Notes: a model not told the origin generated them from the letters alone. 30,240 nt of DNA from Rhodosalinus sp046542825 (GCF_046542825.1 NZ_JBKHAQ010000026.1:1-30240), one strand, 5' to 3'. Counted from the stretch's first letter, positions 6,469-14,267 are shown. Made by a program: numbers and translations.

Positions 6469-7476
6469 ATGCGCGCGCCAGGCTTCTGGTTTACCGATCC
6501 CCTGCGGCCCGACTGGCGCGCAAGGGCGCTTGCCCCGCTGGGCTGGCTGACCGCGCAGGCGACGGCGCGGCGCGTGGCACGCGGCCCGGGTGCGCGGGTC
6601 GGCGTGCCGGTGATCTGCGTGGGCAACCTGAACGTCGGCGGCGCCGGCAAGACGCCCACGGTCGTGGCGCTGCTGCAGCGGCTGGCGGAGCGCGGGATCG
6701 AGGCGCATGTCGTCTCGCGCGGGCACGGCGGCAGGCTGACGGGCCCGGTGCGGGTGGACCCGCGGCGCCACGGCGCGGACGACGTGGGCGACGAGCCGCT
6801 GCTCGCGGCGGCCTTCGGCCCGGTCTGGGTCGCCAGGGATCGTGCGGCAGGCGCCCGAGCGGCGGCCGCGGCCGGGGCGGCGGCCATCCTGCTGGACGAC
6901 GGGTTCCAGAACCCGTCGCTCGCGAAGGATCTCTCGGTCGTCGTCGTCGATGCAGCGCTGGGCTTCGGCAACGGGCGCTGCCTGCCGGCGGGGCCGCTGC
7001 GCGAGCCCGTGGCAGCAGGCCTCGCGCGCAGCGACCTGCTTCTGTCCATCGGCCCGGACTCCGCCCAGGAGGCGTTCGCGCGGCGATGGGGTCCGGCGAT
7101 CACGCTGCCGCATCTGACCGGGCGGCTGGAGCCGCTGCCCACCGGCATGGAGTGGAACGGGCTGCGGGCGCTGGCCTTCGCGGGGATCGGCCACCCGGAA
7201 AAGTTCTTTGCGACCCTGCGCAGCCTCGGGGCGGAGCTTGTCGCGACCCATGCGCTCGACGACCATCAGCGGTTGGGGGCCGCGCTTCTGACACGGTTGT
7301 CACGCGAAGCGTCGGCAGCAGGGGCGCGACTGGTCACCACCGAGAAGGACGCGGTGCGGCTGCCGCGCGAGTTCCGGATGGAGGTGCTGACGCTGCCGGT
7401 GCGGCTGTCACTCGACGACTGGGAGCCGCTCGACCGGGCGCTTGCGCGCCTTAGGGACCCCGGGAAAGGCGCTTGA
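6469..7476 (+). CDS. lpxK: Tetraacyldisaccharide 4'-kinase
   Basis: Phosphorylates the 4' position of the lipid A disaccharide precursor using ATP at the cytoplasmic face of the inner membrane. The protein is 335 residues, normal for the family. It opens with the expected membrane-associated segment APGFWFT ... LAPLGWLTA, then the Walker A-type loop GNLNVGGAGKTPT (residues 52-64), SRGHGG (83-88), GDEP (107-110) and DDGFQNPSL (143-151), whose Asp/His-region residues support catalysis. Late in the protein are AFAGIGHPEKFF and TTEKDAVRLP, both typical. The start has GGAGGGGG (6452-6459) about nine bases upstream. It is the last gene of the DUF4170 and WaaA-like cluster, 19 bases after the previous stop. 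Its TGA stop lies at the loop of a palindrome (7466-7485). Confidence 0.94.
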   Translation: MRAPGFWFTDPLRPDWRARALAPLGWLTAQATARRVARGPGARVGVPVICVGNLNVGGAGKTPTVVALLQRLAERGIEAHVVSRGHGGRLTGPVRVDPRRHGADDVGDEPLLAAAFGPVWVARDRAAGARAAAAAGAAAILLDDGFQNPSLAKDLSVVVVDAALGFGNGRCLPAGPLREPVAAGLARSDLLLSIGPDSAQEAFARRWGPAITLPHLTGRLEPLPTGMEWNGLRALAFAGIGHPEKFFATLRSLGAELVATHALDDHQRLGAALLTRLSREASAAGARLVTTEKDAVRLPREFRMEVLTLPVRLSLDDWEPLDRALARLRDPGKGA

Positions 7477-7507
7477 AAGCGCCTTGAAGCGGTTTTGCAA
7501 ACCGCTT
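7466..7507 (+). repeat. Two adjacent hairpins at lpxK 3' end
   Basis: Hairpin one has arms AAGGCGCTT (7466-7474) and AAGCGCCTT (7477-7485), with the lpxK TGA stop at the loop. Hairpin two has arms AAGCGGTTT (7487-7495) and AAACCGCTT (7499-7507) with loop TGC. No T-run follows, so if these terminate transcription they are not classic intrinsic terminators. Hairpin one is matched at the end of the converging CoA-transferase gene (7553-7571). Confidence 0.7.
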
Positions 7508-7552
7508 CCCTCCGGGCCGCTTGGACCCCGCGCGAACAAGGGGGACCGGCGC

Positions 7553-7571
7553 AAGGCGCTTCAAGCGCCTT
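7553..7571 (-). repeat. Palindrome at CoA-transferase 3' end, copy of lpxK hairpin
   Basis: Arms AAGGCGCTT (7553-7561) and AAGCGCCTT (7563-7571) separated by one base. Read on the minus strand it ends the CoA-transferase frame, with the TGA (7561-7563) at the loop, exactly as in the lpxK copy at 7466-7485. Confidence 0.7.
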
Positions 7572-8706
7572 CCAGCCCGCCTGGCCGCGCGGCTCGATCA
7601 TCCTCGCCCAGGCGGGGCGAGGGGCGCTCGAGCTTCAGCTCGGCGTCCGAAAAGCGGAAGGGTCCGCGCACACCGGGCACGCCATCCAGCGTCACCTTCA
7701 TGCCACGCGCCTCTACCTGCGGGTCGGCGAAGACCTCGGCCATGTCGTTGATCGGCCCGGCCGGCACGCTCCCGGCCTCGCAGGCCGCGAGCAGATCGGC
7801 CTTGACCCAGCCGCGCGTGGCCGCGGCCAGCGCCTCGAAGAGCGCGGCGCGGTGCGTCACCCGGTCGGCGTTCGTGGCGTAATCCGGCGCCTCGGCCAGT
7901 CCCGGCAGGCGCAGAAGGTCGCAAAGCCTGCGGAACTGCGCGTCGTTGCCCGTGGCGATGATGACGTGCCCGTCGGCGCAGGGAAACACCTCGTAGGGCG
8001 AGAGGTTGGGATGCACGTTCCCTGTCCGCCCCGGCGGCTTGCCGGTGACAAGGTAGTTCATCGCCTGGTTCGCGGTGACCGCGACGGCCGTGTCCATGAG
8101 CGCCATGTCGATCATCTGCCCCCGCCCCGTGGACTGGCGCTGATGCAGCGCGGCAAGGATCGCCACCGCGGAATAGACCCCGGTGAACAGGTCCGTGACC
8201 GCCACGCCGGCGCGCAGCGGCGGGCCGTCGGCCGCCCCGGTGATCGACATCAGACCCGACATCCCCTGGATGATATAGTCGTAGCCCGCGCGGTGGGCGT
8301 AGGGGCCGTCCTGTCCGAAGCCGGTGATCGAACACCAGACCAGCCGGGGCTGATCTTCCGAGAGCGTCGCGTAGTCGAGCCCGTATTTCGCGAGCCCGCC
8401 GACCTTGAAATTCTCGATCACCACGTCGGCCCCGCGCACGAGGGCGTGCACCTTGTCGCGGCCCGCCTCGGTGCGGAAATCCGCGATCACGCTGGCCTTG
8501 CCGCGGTTGCAGGCGTGGAAATAGGCGGCCTCCCGGTCCCCGTCGCGCTCGATGAAGGGCGGCCCCCAGCGGCGGGTGTCGTCGCCTTCGGGGCTTTCGA
8601 CCTTGATCACCTCCGCGCCCAGGTCGGCCAGCACCTGGCCCGCCCAGGGACCGGCCAGGATGCGCGCAAGTTCGACGACGCGAATGCCCTCGAGGGGCGC
8701 GCTCAT
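7561..8706 (-). CDS. CaiB/BaiF family (class III) CoA transferase
   Basis: Family members move CoA between carboxylic acids through an aspartyl-CoA thioester (formyl-CoA, carnitinyl-CoA and similar). The 381 residues show LEGIRVVELARILAGPWAGQVLADLGAEVIKVE at the start, GDDTRRWGPPF (41-51), CNRGKASVIAD (66-76), VVIENFKVG (95-103) and the catalytic Asp172 in AGVAVTDLFTGVYSA. The later part has QMIDMALMDTAVA, GNVHPNLSPYE and a Gly/Asn-rich loop. Specific acyl substrate cannot be told. The ATG overlaps the stop of the dsbA-like gene by four bases (ATGA), so the two are coupled, though no functional link is evident. It converges on lpxK and both genes end in the same palindrome. Confidence 0.9.
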   Translation of the reverse strand: MSAPLEGIRVVELARILAGPWAGQVLADLGAEVIKVESPEGDDTRRWGPPFIERDGDREAAYFHACNRGKASVIADFRTEAGRDKVHALVRGADVVIENFKVGGLAKYGLDYATLSEDQPRLVWCSITGFGQDGPYAHRAGYDYIIQGMSGLMSITGAADGPPLRAGVAVTDLFTGVYSAVAILAALHQRQSTGRGQMIDMALMDTAVAVTANQAMNYLVTGKPPGRTGNVHPNLSPYEVFPCADGHVIIATGNDAQFRRLCDLLRLPGLAEAPDYATNADRVTHRAALFEALAAATRGWVKADLLAACEAGSVPAGPINDMAEVFADPQVEARGMKVTLDGVPGVRGPFRFSDAELKLERPSPRLGEDDRAARPGGLEGA

Positions 8707-9338
8707 TCGTCGCCCAGCTTCTCGTCGAGAAGTTCCGAGAAGTCGGCGTAGCTCATGTTGCCGTAGGTTTCGCCGTCGATCACGAAGCTGGGGGTCGAGT
8801 CGATGCCATGCTCCTCGACGTTCCCCTGATACCAGCCCACCAGCGCGCGCAGCTTGTCGGCGTCGTTGAGGCAGGCCTCGATCCGATCCTCGCCCAGCCC
8901 GGCAAGGCGGCCGATCCTGCGCAACTCCTCGGCCACCGCCACGTCGCTGCCGGCGCGCGACCAGTCGCCCTGCGCCTCGTAGAGCAGGTCCGTGATGCCG
9001 AAGAACCGCTCTTCGCCGCCGCAGCGCGCGATCATCGAGGCCCACATGCCATATTTGTCGAAATAGGCTTCGCGGTAGACGAAGCGTACCTTGCCGGTGT
9101 CGATGTACTCCTCCTTGAGCCGCGGCAGCACGTTCTCGTGGAAGGTGCCGCAGTGCGGACAGGTGTAGGAGGCGTATTCGATCACCTCGACCGGCGCGTC
9201 GGCCTCGCCCAGCGCCATCTCGACGACTTCCGGCGCCTCGGCCTCCGCTTCCTGCGCGGCGACGGGCGAGGGCTGCAACGTGGTCCAGCCGGCGGCCAGT
9301 GAGAGCGCGAGCGCGGCGGTCAGAAGCTTGAAGGTCAT
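8703..9338 (-). CDS. DsbA-family thiol:disulfide oxidoreductase
   Basis: A periplasmic thioredoxin-fold protein introducing or reshuffling disulfides in exported proteins. Residues 1-29 form a signal peptide (Lys4, hydrophobic LLTAALALSLAAG, Ala-Ala-Gln near cleavage). The active site is Cys60-Pro-His-Cys63 in YASYTCPHCGTFHENV, the CPHC typical of DsbA. The cis-Pro loop is Thr182-Pro183 in DSTPSFVIDG. At 211 residues it has the usual helical insertion (FDKYGMWASMIARCGG). Cys106 and Cys156 are extra cysteines outside the active site, close to positions where this subgroup may form a second disulfide. AGAGGA upstream of the ATG supports the start. It lies 14 bases after the dciA-like gene and overlaps the CoA-transferase start. 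Confidence 0.9.
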   Translation of the reverse strand: MTFKLLTAALALSLAAGWTTLQPSPVAAQEAEAEAPEVVEMALGEADAPVEVIEYASYTCPHCGTFHENVLPRLKEEYIDTGKVRFVYREAYFDKYGMWASMIARCGGEERFFGITDLLYEAQGDWSRAGSDVAVAEELRRIGRLAGLGEDRIEACLNDADKLRALVGWYQGNVEEHGIDSTPSFVIDGETYGNMSYADFSELLDEKLGDE

Positions 9339-9352
9339 GCGGGTCCTCTTGG

Positions 9353-9865
9353 TCAGGGGGTGGCGGCGCCGCGCGACAGCACCGCGCGGCCAAGGTCCTC
9401 GAGCGCGGCGCGCAGGCGGTCGTCCTGCACGGGCGCGGCGATCTCTGCCGCGCGCGCTTCGCGCGCGGGGTCGGGTCCCGGCTGCGGCGCGGGTGCGGGC
9501 GGCGCGAACTGCGCCTGCGCCTCGGCGAAGCCGGTGGGCGAGGTCTGCGTCACCCGCAGCCGCGCGATGGCGTTGTAACCGTAGGCGGCGTTGATCCGCT
9601 CGCGCAGCCGCTCCTTCTGCATCTCGACGAGCGGCGCATTGGCGCCGGTGGTCAGCAGGACGAGCGTCGCGCCGAAGCCGGGGCCTGTGTGGCTGATCTT
9701 GACGGGACGGGCAAGGCGCGCGATCTCGGCGCCCGCGACCTCTTCCCAATGGGTGAGCACCCGCGTGACGGCAAAGCCGCGTCCCTCCGCCGCCTTGCGG
9801 ATGTGCGGCTGCAGGACGCTTGCGGCGCGGGCGAATCCCCGCCCTCTGATCGGCCTGTCGGTCAC
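9353..9865 (-). CDS. DUF721 protein, DciA-like
   Basis: A 170-residue protein of the DUF721 family, which includes DciA, the ancestral loader of the replicative helicase DnaB in bacteria lacking DnaC. Visible family segments are the N-terminal GFARAASVLQPHIRKAAEGRGF, LTHWEEVAGAEIARLARPV, FGATLVLLTTGANAPLVEMQKERLRERINAAYGYNAIARLRVTQT, with a KH-like fold expected there. The C-terminal 50 residues are Pro/Ala-rich and likely disordered. The GTG start at 9865 is chosen because GGAGGAGG sits six bases upstream and homology begins there; the frame continues upstream into the mutY promoter region. It is first in a minus-strand set with dsbA and the CoA transferase and divergent from mutY. DciA function here is inferred from family. 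Confidence 0.8.
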   Translation of the reverse strand: MTDRPIRGRGFARAASVLQPHIRKAAEGRGFAVTRVLTHWEEVAGAEIARLARPVKISHTGPGFGATLVLLTTGANAPLVEMQKERLRERINAAYGYNAIARLRVTQTSPTGFAEAQAQFAPPAPAPQPGPDPAREARAAEIAAPVQDDRLRAALEDLGRAVLSRGAATP

Positions 9866-9948
9866 GCTTGGCCTCCTCCGGGTCGCGGCTATTCTAGTGG
9901 TCCGAGCCGCCCGTGCCAGCCCATATCGCAGAAAGGAGCCCGCGCGCG

Positions 9949-11001
9949 ATGTCAACCCTGCGTGAACCCGCCGCAGAGCTTCTGGCGTGGTACGACCGGC
10001 ACGGGCGCGAACTGCCCTGGCGGGTGGGACCGGCCGCGCGCGCGGCCGGCCAGCGCCCCGATCCCTACCGCGTCTGGCTGAGCGAGGTGATGCTGCAGCA
10101 GACCACCGTCGCCGCGGTGCGCGACCATTTCCACCGCTTCACGACGCTCTGGCCCACGGTCGAGGCGCTGGCCGCGGCGGACGACGCGCGGGTGATGGGC
10201 GAATGGGCGGGCCTTGGGTATTACGCCCGCGCGCGCAACCTGCTGAAATGCGCGCGCGTGGTGGCCGAAGAGCACGGCGGGCGCTTTCCCGGCACTCTCG
10301 ATGCCTTGCGAAAGCTGCCGGGCATCGGCCCCTACACCGCAGCCGCGATCGCCGCCATCGCCTTCGACCGGGCGGAGACGGTGGTGGACGGCAACGTCGA
10401 GCGGGTGATGGCGCGCCTCTTCGACATCCGCACGCCGCTGCCGGCGGCAAAGCCCGAGCTGACCGCGCGCGCCGCGGAGCTTACGCCGCAGGCGCGACCG
10501 GGGTGCTACGCGCAGGCCGTGATGGACCTTGGCGCCACGATCTGCACACCGCGCCGCCCGGCCTGCGGGATCTGCCCTTGGCGCGACGGCTGCCTTGGCC
10601 GGCTGGCCGGCAGCGCGCCGGACCTGCCTGCCAAGACGCCGAAGAAGGCCAAGCCGGTGCGCCACGGCATCGCCTATCTCGCCCGGCGGGTGGACGGCGC
10701 CTGGCTGCTGGAACGGCGGCCGGAAAAGGGGCTTCTGGGCGGGATGCTGGGCTGGCCGGGTTCCGACTGGGTCGAGGATGCGCCCGCCCCCGCGCCGCCG
10801 ATCCGGGCCGAGTGGCGCGATGCCGGTGCCGAGGTGCGCCACACCTTCACCCATTTCCACCTGCGACTGGCGCTGCGCACGGCGCTTGTGCCCATGGACC
10901 GGGCGCCCGCGCGCGGCATCTTCCTGCCGCAGGAAGAGTTCCGCCCCTCCGACCTGCCCACGGTGATGCGCAAGGCTTTCGATCTTGCGCGCGGCGGCTG
11001 A
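9949..11001 (+). CDS. mutY: A/G-specific adenine glycosylase
   Basis: Removes adenine mispaired with 8-oxoguanine in base-excision repair. The 350-residue protein has the catalytic Glu46 in SEVMLQQTTV, the helix-hairpin-helix LPGIGPYTAAAI (123-134), catalytic Asp147 in VVDGNVERV and the [4Fe-4S] ligands Cys199, Cys206, Cys209 and Cys215 with spacing C-x6-C-x2-C-x5-C. The C-terminal NUDIX-like 8-oxoG recognition domain is present (LLERRPEKGLLGGMLGWPG and the HTFTHFHLRL segment). The start at 9949 has AAAGGAG 10 bases upstream; an earlier in-frame ATG at 9913 lacks support. It is divergent from the dciA-like gene. Confidence 0.95.
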   Translation: MSTLREPAAELLAWYDRHGRELPWRVGPAARAAGQRPDPYRVWLSEVMLQQTTVAAVRDHFHRFTTLWPTVEALAAADDARVMGEWAGLGYYARARNLLKCARVVAEEHGGRFPGTLDALRKLPGIGPYTAAAIAAIAFDRAETVVDGNVERVMARLFDIRTPLPAAKPELTARAAELTPQARPGCYAQAVMDLGATICTPRRPACGICPWRDGCLGRLAGSAPDLPAKTPKKAKPVRHGIAYLARRVDGAWLLERRPEKGLLGGMLGWPGSDWVEDAPAPAPPIRAEWRDAGAEVRHTFTHFHLRLALRTALVPMDRAPARGIFLPQEEFRPSDLPTVMRKAFDLARGG

Positions 11002-11062
11002 CGCGCCGCATGGCGCAGCCGGGGCGGAGCGGATATATTCCCGGCAAAACAGGTCGGGCACC

Positions 11063-12211
11063 ATGCAACAGCTTCATACCATCCCCGCGGCTCAGGTGGC
11101 GCGCTGGTGGCGCGCCCTTCCCTTCTGGATGTCGCTGGCGCTGATCCCGCTGGCGTGGATCGGGGCGCTGTATGGCGGCTGGACCGTGCTGCTGCTGCCG
11201 GTGGTCACATGGTATCTCTTCGCCGCGGTCGACATGGCGCTGGGCCAGGACACCGGCAACGCCGATCCGGAAACACCGGAAAGTGCGCTGGGCGCTTACA
11301 CCCTCGTCACGCGCATCTGGCCCGCGGTGCAGGCGGGCACGCTCTTTGGCCTTCTGTGGTATGTGCCCCGCGCCGGGCACATGGGCGCGCTGGAGACGAT
11401 CGGGCTGTTTTTCGGCATGGGGGTCATCACTGGCACCATCGGCATCAACTATTCCCACGAGTTGATGCACCAGCGGAACAGGTGGGAACGGTGGCTGGGC
11501 GACATCCTGCTTGCCATGGTGCTCTATTCGCATTTCCGGTCAGAGCACCTGCTGGTGCATCACCGCTACGTCGGCACGCCGCGCGACCCGGTGACCGCGC
11601 GCTACAACGAGGGTTTCCACCGCTTCTTCCCGCGCGTGCTGCGGCAGAGCCTGACCTCGGCCTTCAAGGCGGAGCGCGACATGCTCGCGCGCAAGGGCAA
11701 GCCGTGGTGGTCGGCCGGGAACCCCTTCTGGCGCTACTGGGCGCTGCAGGCGGTCATGCTGGGGCTGGCTTTCGCGCTGGCCGGCTGGGTGGGGCTCGCG
11801 CTTTTCGTCTGGCAGGCCTTCATCGCTGTCTGGCAGCTGGAACTGGTGAACTACGTCGAGCACTACGGGCTCACCCGCAAGCACCTGGGCGAGGGGAAAT
11901 ACGAACACGTCAAGCCGCGCCACAGCTGGAACGCCGCGCATCGCGCCTCGAACTGGCTGCTGATCAACCTGCAGCGCCACTCTGATCACCACTACAAGCC
12001 CGACCGGCGCTTTCCGCTGCTGCAGACCTATACCGAGGACGAGGCGCCGCAATTGCCCTACGGCTACCCGGTGATGACCGTGGCCGCGATGATCCCGCCG
12101 CTCTGGCGCCGCGTGATGAACCCGCGGGTGAAGGCCTGGCGCCGCCGCTACTACCCCGAGATCAACGACTGGCACCCCTACAACAAGGCGGCGACCCCGA
12201 TGCCGCGCTGA
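11063..12211 (+). CDS. alkB: AlkB-type alkane 1-monooxygenase
   Basis: An integral-membrane non-haem di-iron hydroxylase converting medium-chain n-alkanes to 1-alkanols, receiving electrons from rubredoxin. The 382 residues carry all His motifs: His132/His136 in HELMHQ, His162/166/167 in EHLLVHHRYVGTPRDP, His267 in NYVEHYGL and His306/309/310 in LQRHSDHH. Hydrophobic segments near 20-37, 39-58, 90-103, 112-130, 143-158 and 228-258 match the family topology. No rubredoxin, rubredoxin reductase or regulator gene is in the window, so partners must be elsewhere. The start has only a weak AGGTCGGG upstream. Its 5' neighbour mutY ends 61 bases earlier, so it may be partly read through from mutY. 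Exact substrate range is not visible. Confidence 0.92.
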   Translation: MQQLHTIPAAQVARWWRALPFWMSLALIPLAWIGALYGGWTVLLLPVVTWYLFAAVDMALGQDTGNADPETPESALGAYTLVTRIWPAVQAGTLFGLLWYVPRAGHMGALETIGLFFGMGVITGTIGINYSHELMHQRNRWERWLGDILLAMVLYSHFRSEHLLVHHRYVGTPRDPVTARYNEGFHRFFPRVLRQSLTSAFKAERDMLARKGKPWWSAGNPFWRYWALQAVMLGLAFALAGWVGLALFVWQAFIAVWQLELVNYVEHYGLTRKHLGEGKYEHVKPRHSWNAAHRASNWLLINLQRHSDHHYKPDRRFPLLQTYTEDEAPQLPYGYPVMTVAAMIPPLWRRVMNPRVKAWRRRYYPEINDWHPYNKAATPMPR

Positions 12212-12225
12212 GCGCGCGCCTTTTT
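12204..12225 (+). terminator. Probable intrinsic terminator of alkB
   Basis: CGCGC (12204-12208) pairs with GCGCG (12212-12216) with the alkB TGA stop as loop, and TTTTT follows at 12221-12225 after CGCC. The stem is short, so strength is uncertain. Confidence 0.45.
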
Positions 12226-12229
12226 CGAC

Positions 12230-12283
12230 GGTCCCGGGATGCTCCGCGGGAGTAGGCCGCAGGGTCCGCCGGGGCAAAGCCCC
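12230..12283. repeat. Intergenic palindromic element, copy A
   Basis: Contains CTCC-GCG-GGAG (12242-12252) and GGGGC-AAA-GCCCC (12271-12283). Aligned with copy B at 16648-16700 it shares GGTCCCG, an AT-C-CC-GGGAGT segment, CGCAG and the terminal GGGGCA-GCCCC hairpin in the same order and spacing. It lies between two converging genes. Confidence 0.65.
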
Positions 12284-12292
12284 AATGCGGCC

Positions 12293-12934
12293 TCACCGCA
12301 CCAGCACCGGCGCCTCGCGCAGATGGCTTTCCGTCTGCGCGGCGTCGAGCAGGAACTCGGCCACGTCGGCGCGCGCGATCATGCCGTTGCGCCATTCCGA
12401 CGGCTCTGTCAGCACCTTGTAGCGCCCGGTGCGCGGCCCGTTGGTCAGGATGCCGGGGCGCGCGATGGTCCAGTCCAGCGCGCTGGCGCGGATCGCCTCC
12501 TCCTGCCGGGTCTTGTCGTCGTAGGCGCGGCCCATGATCGCGCGGAAGGGCACGCGCTCCAGCATGGAGAGAGCGGCATTGCTGTCGCCCGCGCCGAACC
12601 CCGTGACGGCCAGCAAACGCCGCGGCCCCTGCTCTTCCATCAGCGGCAGAAGCGCGCCGGTCGCCCGCGAAAACAGCGTGACGGGCCGATAGACGAAGCC
12701 CAGCCCCGGCGGCACGCCCAGCGCCAGGATCACCGCCTCCTGCTCCTCGAGCGCGCGGGTCAGGTCCTGCGCGTCCGTGGCATCGCCCGGAAAACGCTCC
12801 AGCCCCTCGGCCTCCGCCATGCCCTCGGCACTGCGCGCCATCGCACGGACGCGCAGCCCGCGCTCCAGCCCCTGCCGGACGACCTGCAGCCCGATGCCGC
12901 GGCTCGCCCCGATCACAAGAATTCGCTCCATCAT
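12293..12934 (-). CDS. NAD(P)-binding atypical SDR / NmrA-like protein
   Basis: A 213-residue Rossmann-fold protein. The dinucleotide loop is ILVIGASRGIGLQVVRQGLERG, with the GxxxGxG-like spacing near residues 8-14, followed by a basic-strand end VRAMARS that suits NADP. Later signatures LERFPGDATD, VILALG, LLAVTGFGAGDS and LDWTIARPGILTNGP are typical of the atypical SDR (NmrA/HSCARG-type) group, which reduce quinones or sense redox state. Conventional YxxxK catalysis is not clear: a Tyr-Asp-Asp-Lys occurs in GRAYDDKTRQEE. Two tandem ATG codons (12934, 12931) share the AAGGGAG upstream; the second has better spacing. It stands alone between converging alkB and the ccrM terminator. Confidence 0.8.
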   Translation of the reverse strand: MMERILVIGASRGIGLQVVRQGLERGLRVRAMARSAEGMAEAEGLERFPGDATDAQDLTRALEEQEAVILALGVPPGLGFVYRPVTLFSRATGALLPLMEEQGPRRLLAVTGFGAGDSNAALSMLERVPFRAIMGRAYDDKTRQEEAIRASALDWTIARPGILTNGPRTGRYKVLTEPSEWRNGMIARADVAEFLLDAAQTESHLREAPVLVR

Positions 12935-12975
12935 GCGCTCCCTTGTCCTTACGAAGGACATAGAGCGCCGTGCGC

Positions 12976-13007
12976 AAGAAAAAGGCCCCGGCGCAACGGC
13001 CGGGGCC
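12976..13007 (-). terminator. Intrinsic terminator of ccrM
   Basis: Stem GGCCCCGGC (12984-12992) with GCCGGGGCC (12999-13007) and a six-base loop. Read on the minus strand it is followed by TTTTTCTT (12983-12976). It lies 56 bases after the ccrM stop in the direction of transcription and 42 bases before the next minus-strand gene. Confidence 0.88.
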
Positions 13008-13062
13008 AGGTGGTGCCCTCAGGCGGCGGGCAGGGGACCGCGCGGCGCGCCTTCCCCCTGTC

Positions 13063-14166
13063 TCAGCCTGGCCGCTCCCCCATCTCCGAGCGCAGTTGCT
13101 GGCGCAGCACGTCGATGGGCACCACCTGCCCGTCGCGGCGGAAGCACCAGTAGGTCCAGCCGTTGCAGGACGGCGCCCCCTCCAGCGCCGCGCCGACCTG
13201 GTGGATCGAGCCGTTGACCCCGTCGGCCACCAGCGTGCCGTCGGCGCGGACCTTCGCCGCCTTGCCGCTGACCGAGGTCAGCACCTCGCCCGGCCGCAGC
13301 ATGCCGCGCTCGACGAGTTGGCCGAAGGGCACGCGCGGCGCGGCGCGCTTCGACGCGCTCACCTCCAGCGCCGAGCGGTCGTAGGGGCGCACCGCCGCCA
13401 GCCGCTTCTCGGCCAGCCGGATATACCCCTCGTCGCGCTCGATCCCGATGTAGTCGCGCCCCAGCATCCGCGCGACGGCCCCCGTCGTGCCCGTCCCGAA
13501 GAAGGGATCGAGCACCACGTCGCCGGGGTTGGTGCAGCCCACCAGCACGCGATGCAGCAGCGCCTCGGGCTTCTGCGTCGGATGCGCCTTCTCTCCGCTC
13601 TCGTCCTTCAGCCGCTCGTGCCCGGTGCAGAGCGGCAGCACCCAGTCAGAGCGCATCTGGATACCCTCGTTCAGCGCCTTGAGCGCCTCGTAGTTGAAGG
13701 TGTAGCGCGCGCCCTCCGCGCGGCTGGCCCAGATCATCGTCTCGTGCGCGTTGGTGAACCGCTTGCCGCGGAAGTTCGGCATCGGGTTCGACTTGCGCCA
13801 GACCACGTCGTTCAGGATCCAGAAGCCCGCGTCCTGCAGCGCGGCGCCCACGCGAAAGATGTTGTGATAGGAGCCGATGACCCAGATCGCGCCACAGGGC
13901 TTCAGCACGCGCCGCGCCTCTGCCAGCCACGCACGGGTGAAGGCGTCATAGGCCGCGAAGCTGTCGAAACGGTCCCAGGCGTCGTCCACCGCATCGACGC
14001 GGGAGTTGTCCGGGCGATGCAGGTCGCCCCGCAGCTGCAGGTTGTAGGGCGGATCGGCAAAGATCAGGTCGATGCTGGCCTCGGGCAGCCGCGCCATTTG
14101 CTCGATGCAGTCGCCGCGCAGAATCGTGTTCCGCGGGGCCACGGCCCCGCGCGTCATGTCTTTCAT
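13063..14166 (-). CDS. ccrM: CcrM-type adenine-N6 DNA methyltransferase (GANTC)
   Basis: A solitary beta-class adenine methyltransferase methylating GANTC, used in alphaproteobacteria as a cell-cycle mark. The 367 residues show the catalytic DPPY at 38-41 (FADPPYNLQL), the SAM-binding DPFFGTGTTG at 220-229 and target-recognition segments between (WRKSNPMPNFRGKRFTNAHE). The C-terminal domain, about residues 275-367, with VNGSIHQVGA and NGWTYWCFRR, is the extension characteristic of CcrM and needed for GANTC recognition. No restriction enzyme gene is adjacent, as expected for an orphan methylase. Upstream rnhB in the same direction is the conserved neighbour. Start at 14166 is the first Met; a second Met at 14157 is possible and neither has a strong ribosome-binding site, hinting at low translation. 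Confidence 0.94.
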   Translation of the reverse strand: MKDMTRGAVAPRNTILRGDCIEQMARLPEASIDLIFADPPYNLQLRGDLHRPDNSRVDAVDDAWDRFDSFAAYDAFTRAWLAEARRVLKPCGAIWVIGSYHNIFRVGAALQDAGFWILNDVVWRKSNPMPNFRGKRFTNAHETMIWASRAEGARYTFNYEALKALNEGIQMRSDWVLPLCTGHERLKDESGEKAHPTQKPEALLHRVLVGCTNPGDVVLDPFFGTGTTGAVARMLGRDYIGIERDEGYIRLAEKRLAAVRPYDRSALEVSASKRAAPRVPFGQLVERGMLRPGEVLTSVSGKAAKVRADGTLVADGVNGSIHQVGAALEGAPSCNGWTYWCFRRDGQVVPIDVLRQQLRSEMGERPG

Positions 14167-14223
14167 CGTCGTCTCTGCCTCTGTCCCCGGCGCGGTTCGC
14201 CGCGCTCGTCGCTTGCGCGCCCA

Positions 14224-14267
14224 AGGATGCGCGAGCCGGCGAATCAGGTCAATTTCTTTTTCGAATC
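14224..14267 (-). promoter_or_regulatory. ccrM promoter region with two GANTC sites
   Basis: On the minus strand TTGACC (14252-14247) and CATCCT (14229-14224) form a -35/-10 pair with a 17-base spacer; the -10 is weak. GANTC sites (GAATC on the plus strand) lie at 14263-14267, 11 bases upstream of the -35, and at 14241-14245, just inside the spacer. They are 22 bases apart, about two helical turns. This would let the methylation state set by CcrM feed back on its own gene. Confidence 0.5.

Noticed and set aside
4254..7148. A 964-codon minus-strand frame through the DUF4170-waaA-lpxK cluster
   Set aside because: The opposite strand holds three recognisable genes. The minus frame has no domains and an Arg/Pro/Ala composition typical of shadows, including over the 4271-4979 gap.
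9913..9951. Earlier ATG for mutY at 9913
   Set aside because: Homology to MutY begins after the ATG at 9949, which has AAAGGAG in place; the earlier ATG has no ribosome-binding site.
12230..12283. Copy A read as a CRISPR repeat or attachment site
   Set aside because: There is a single copy at this place, no regular spacers, no cas genes and no integrase. It is better explained as a dispersed palindromic element.
13063..14166. Restriction-modification system
   Set aside because: The methylase has the CcrM C-terminal domain and the conserved rnhB neighbour, and no endonuclease gene is nearby, so it is an orphan cell-cycle methylase.
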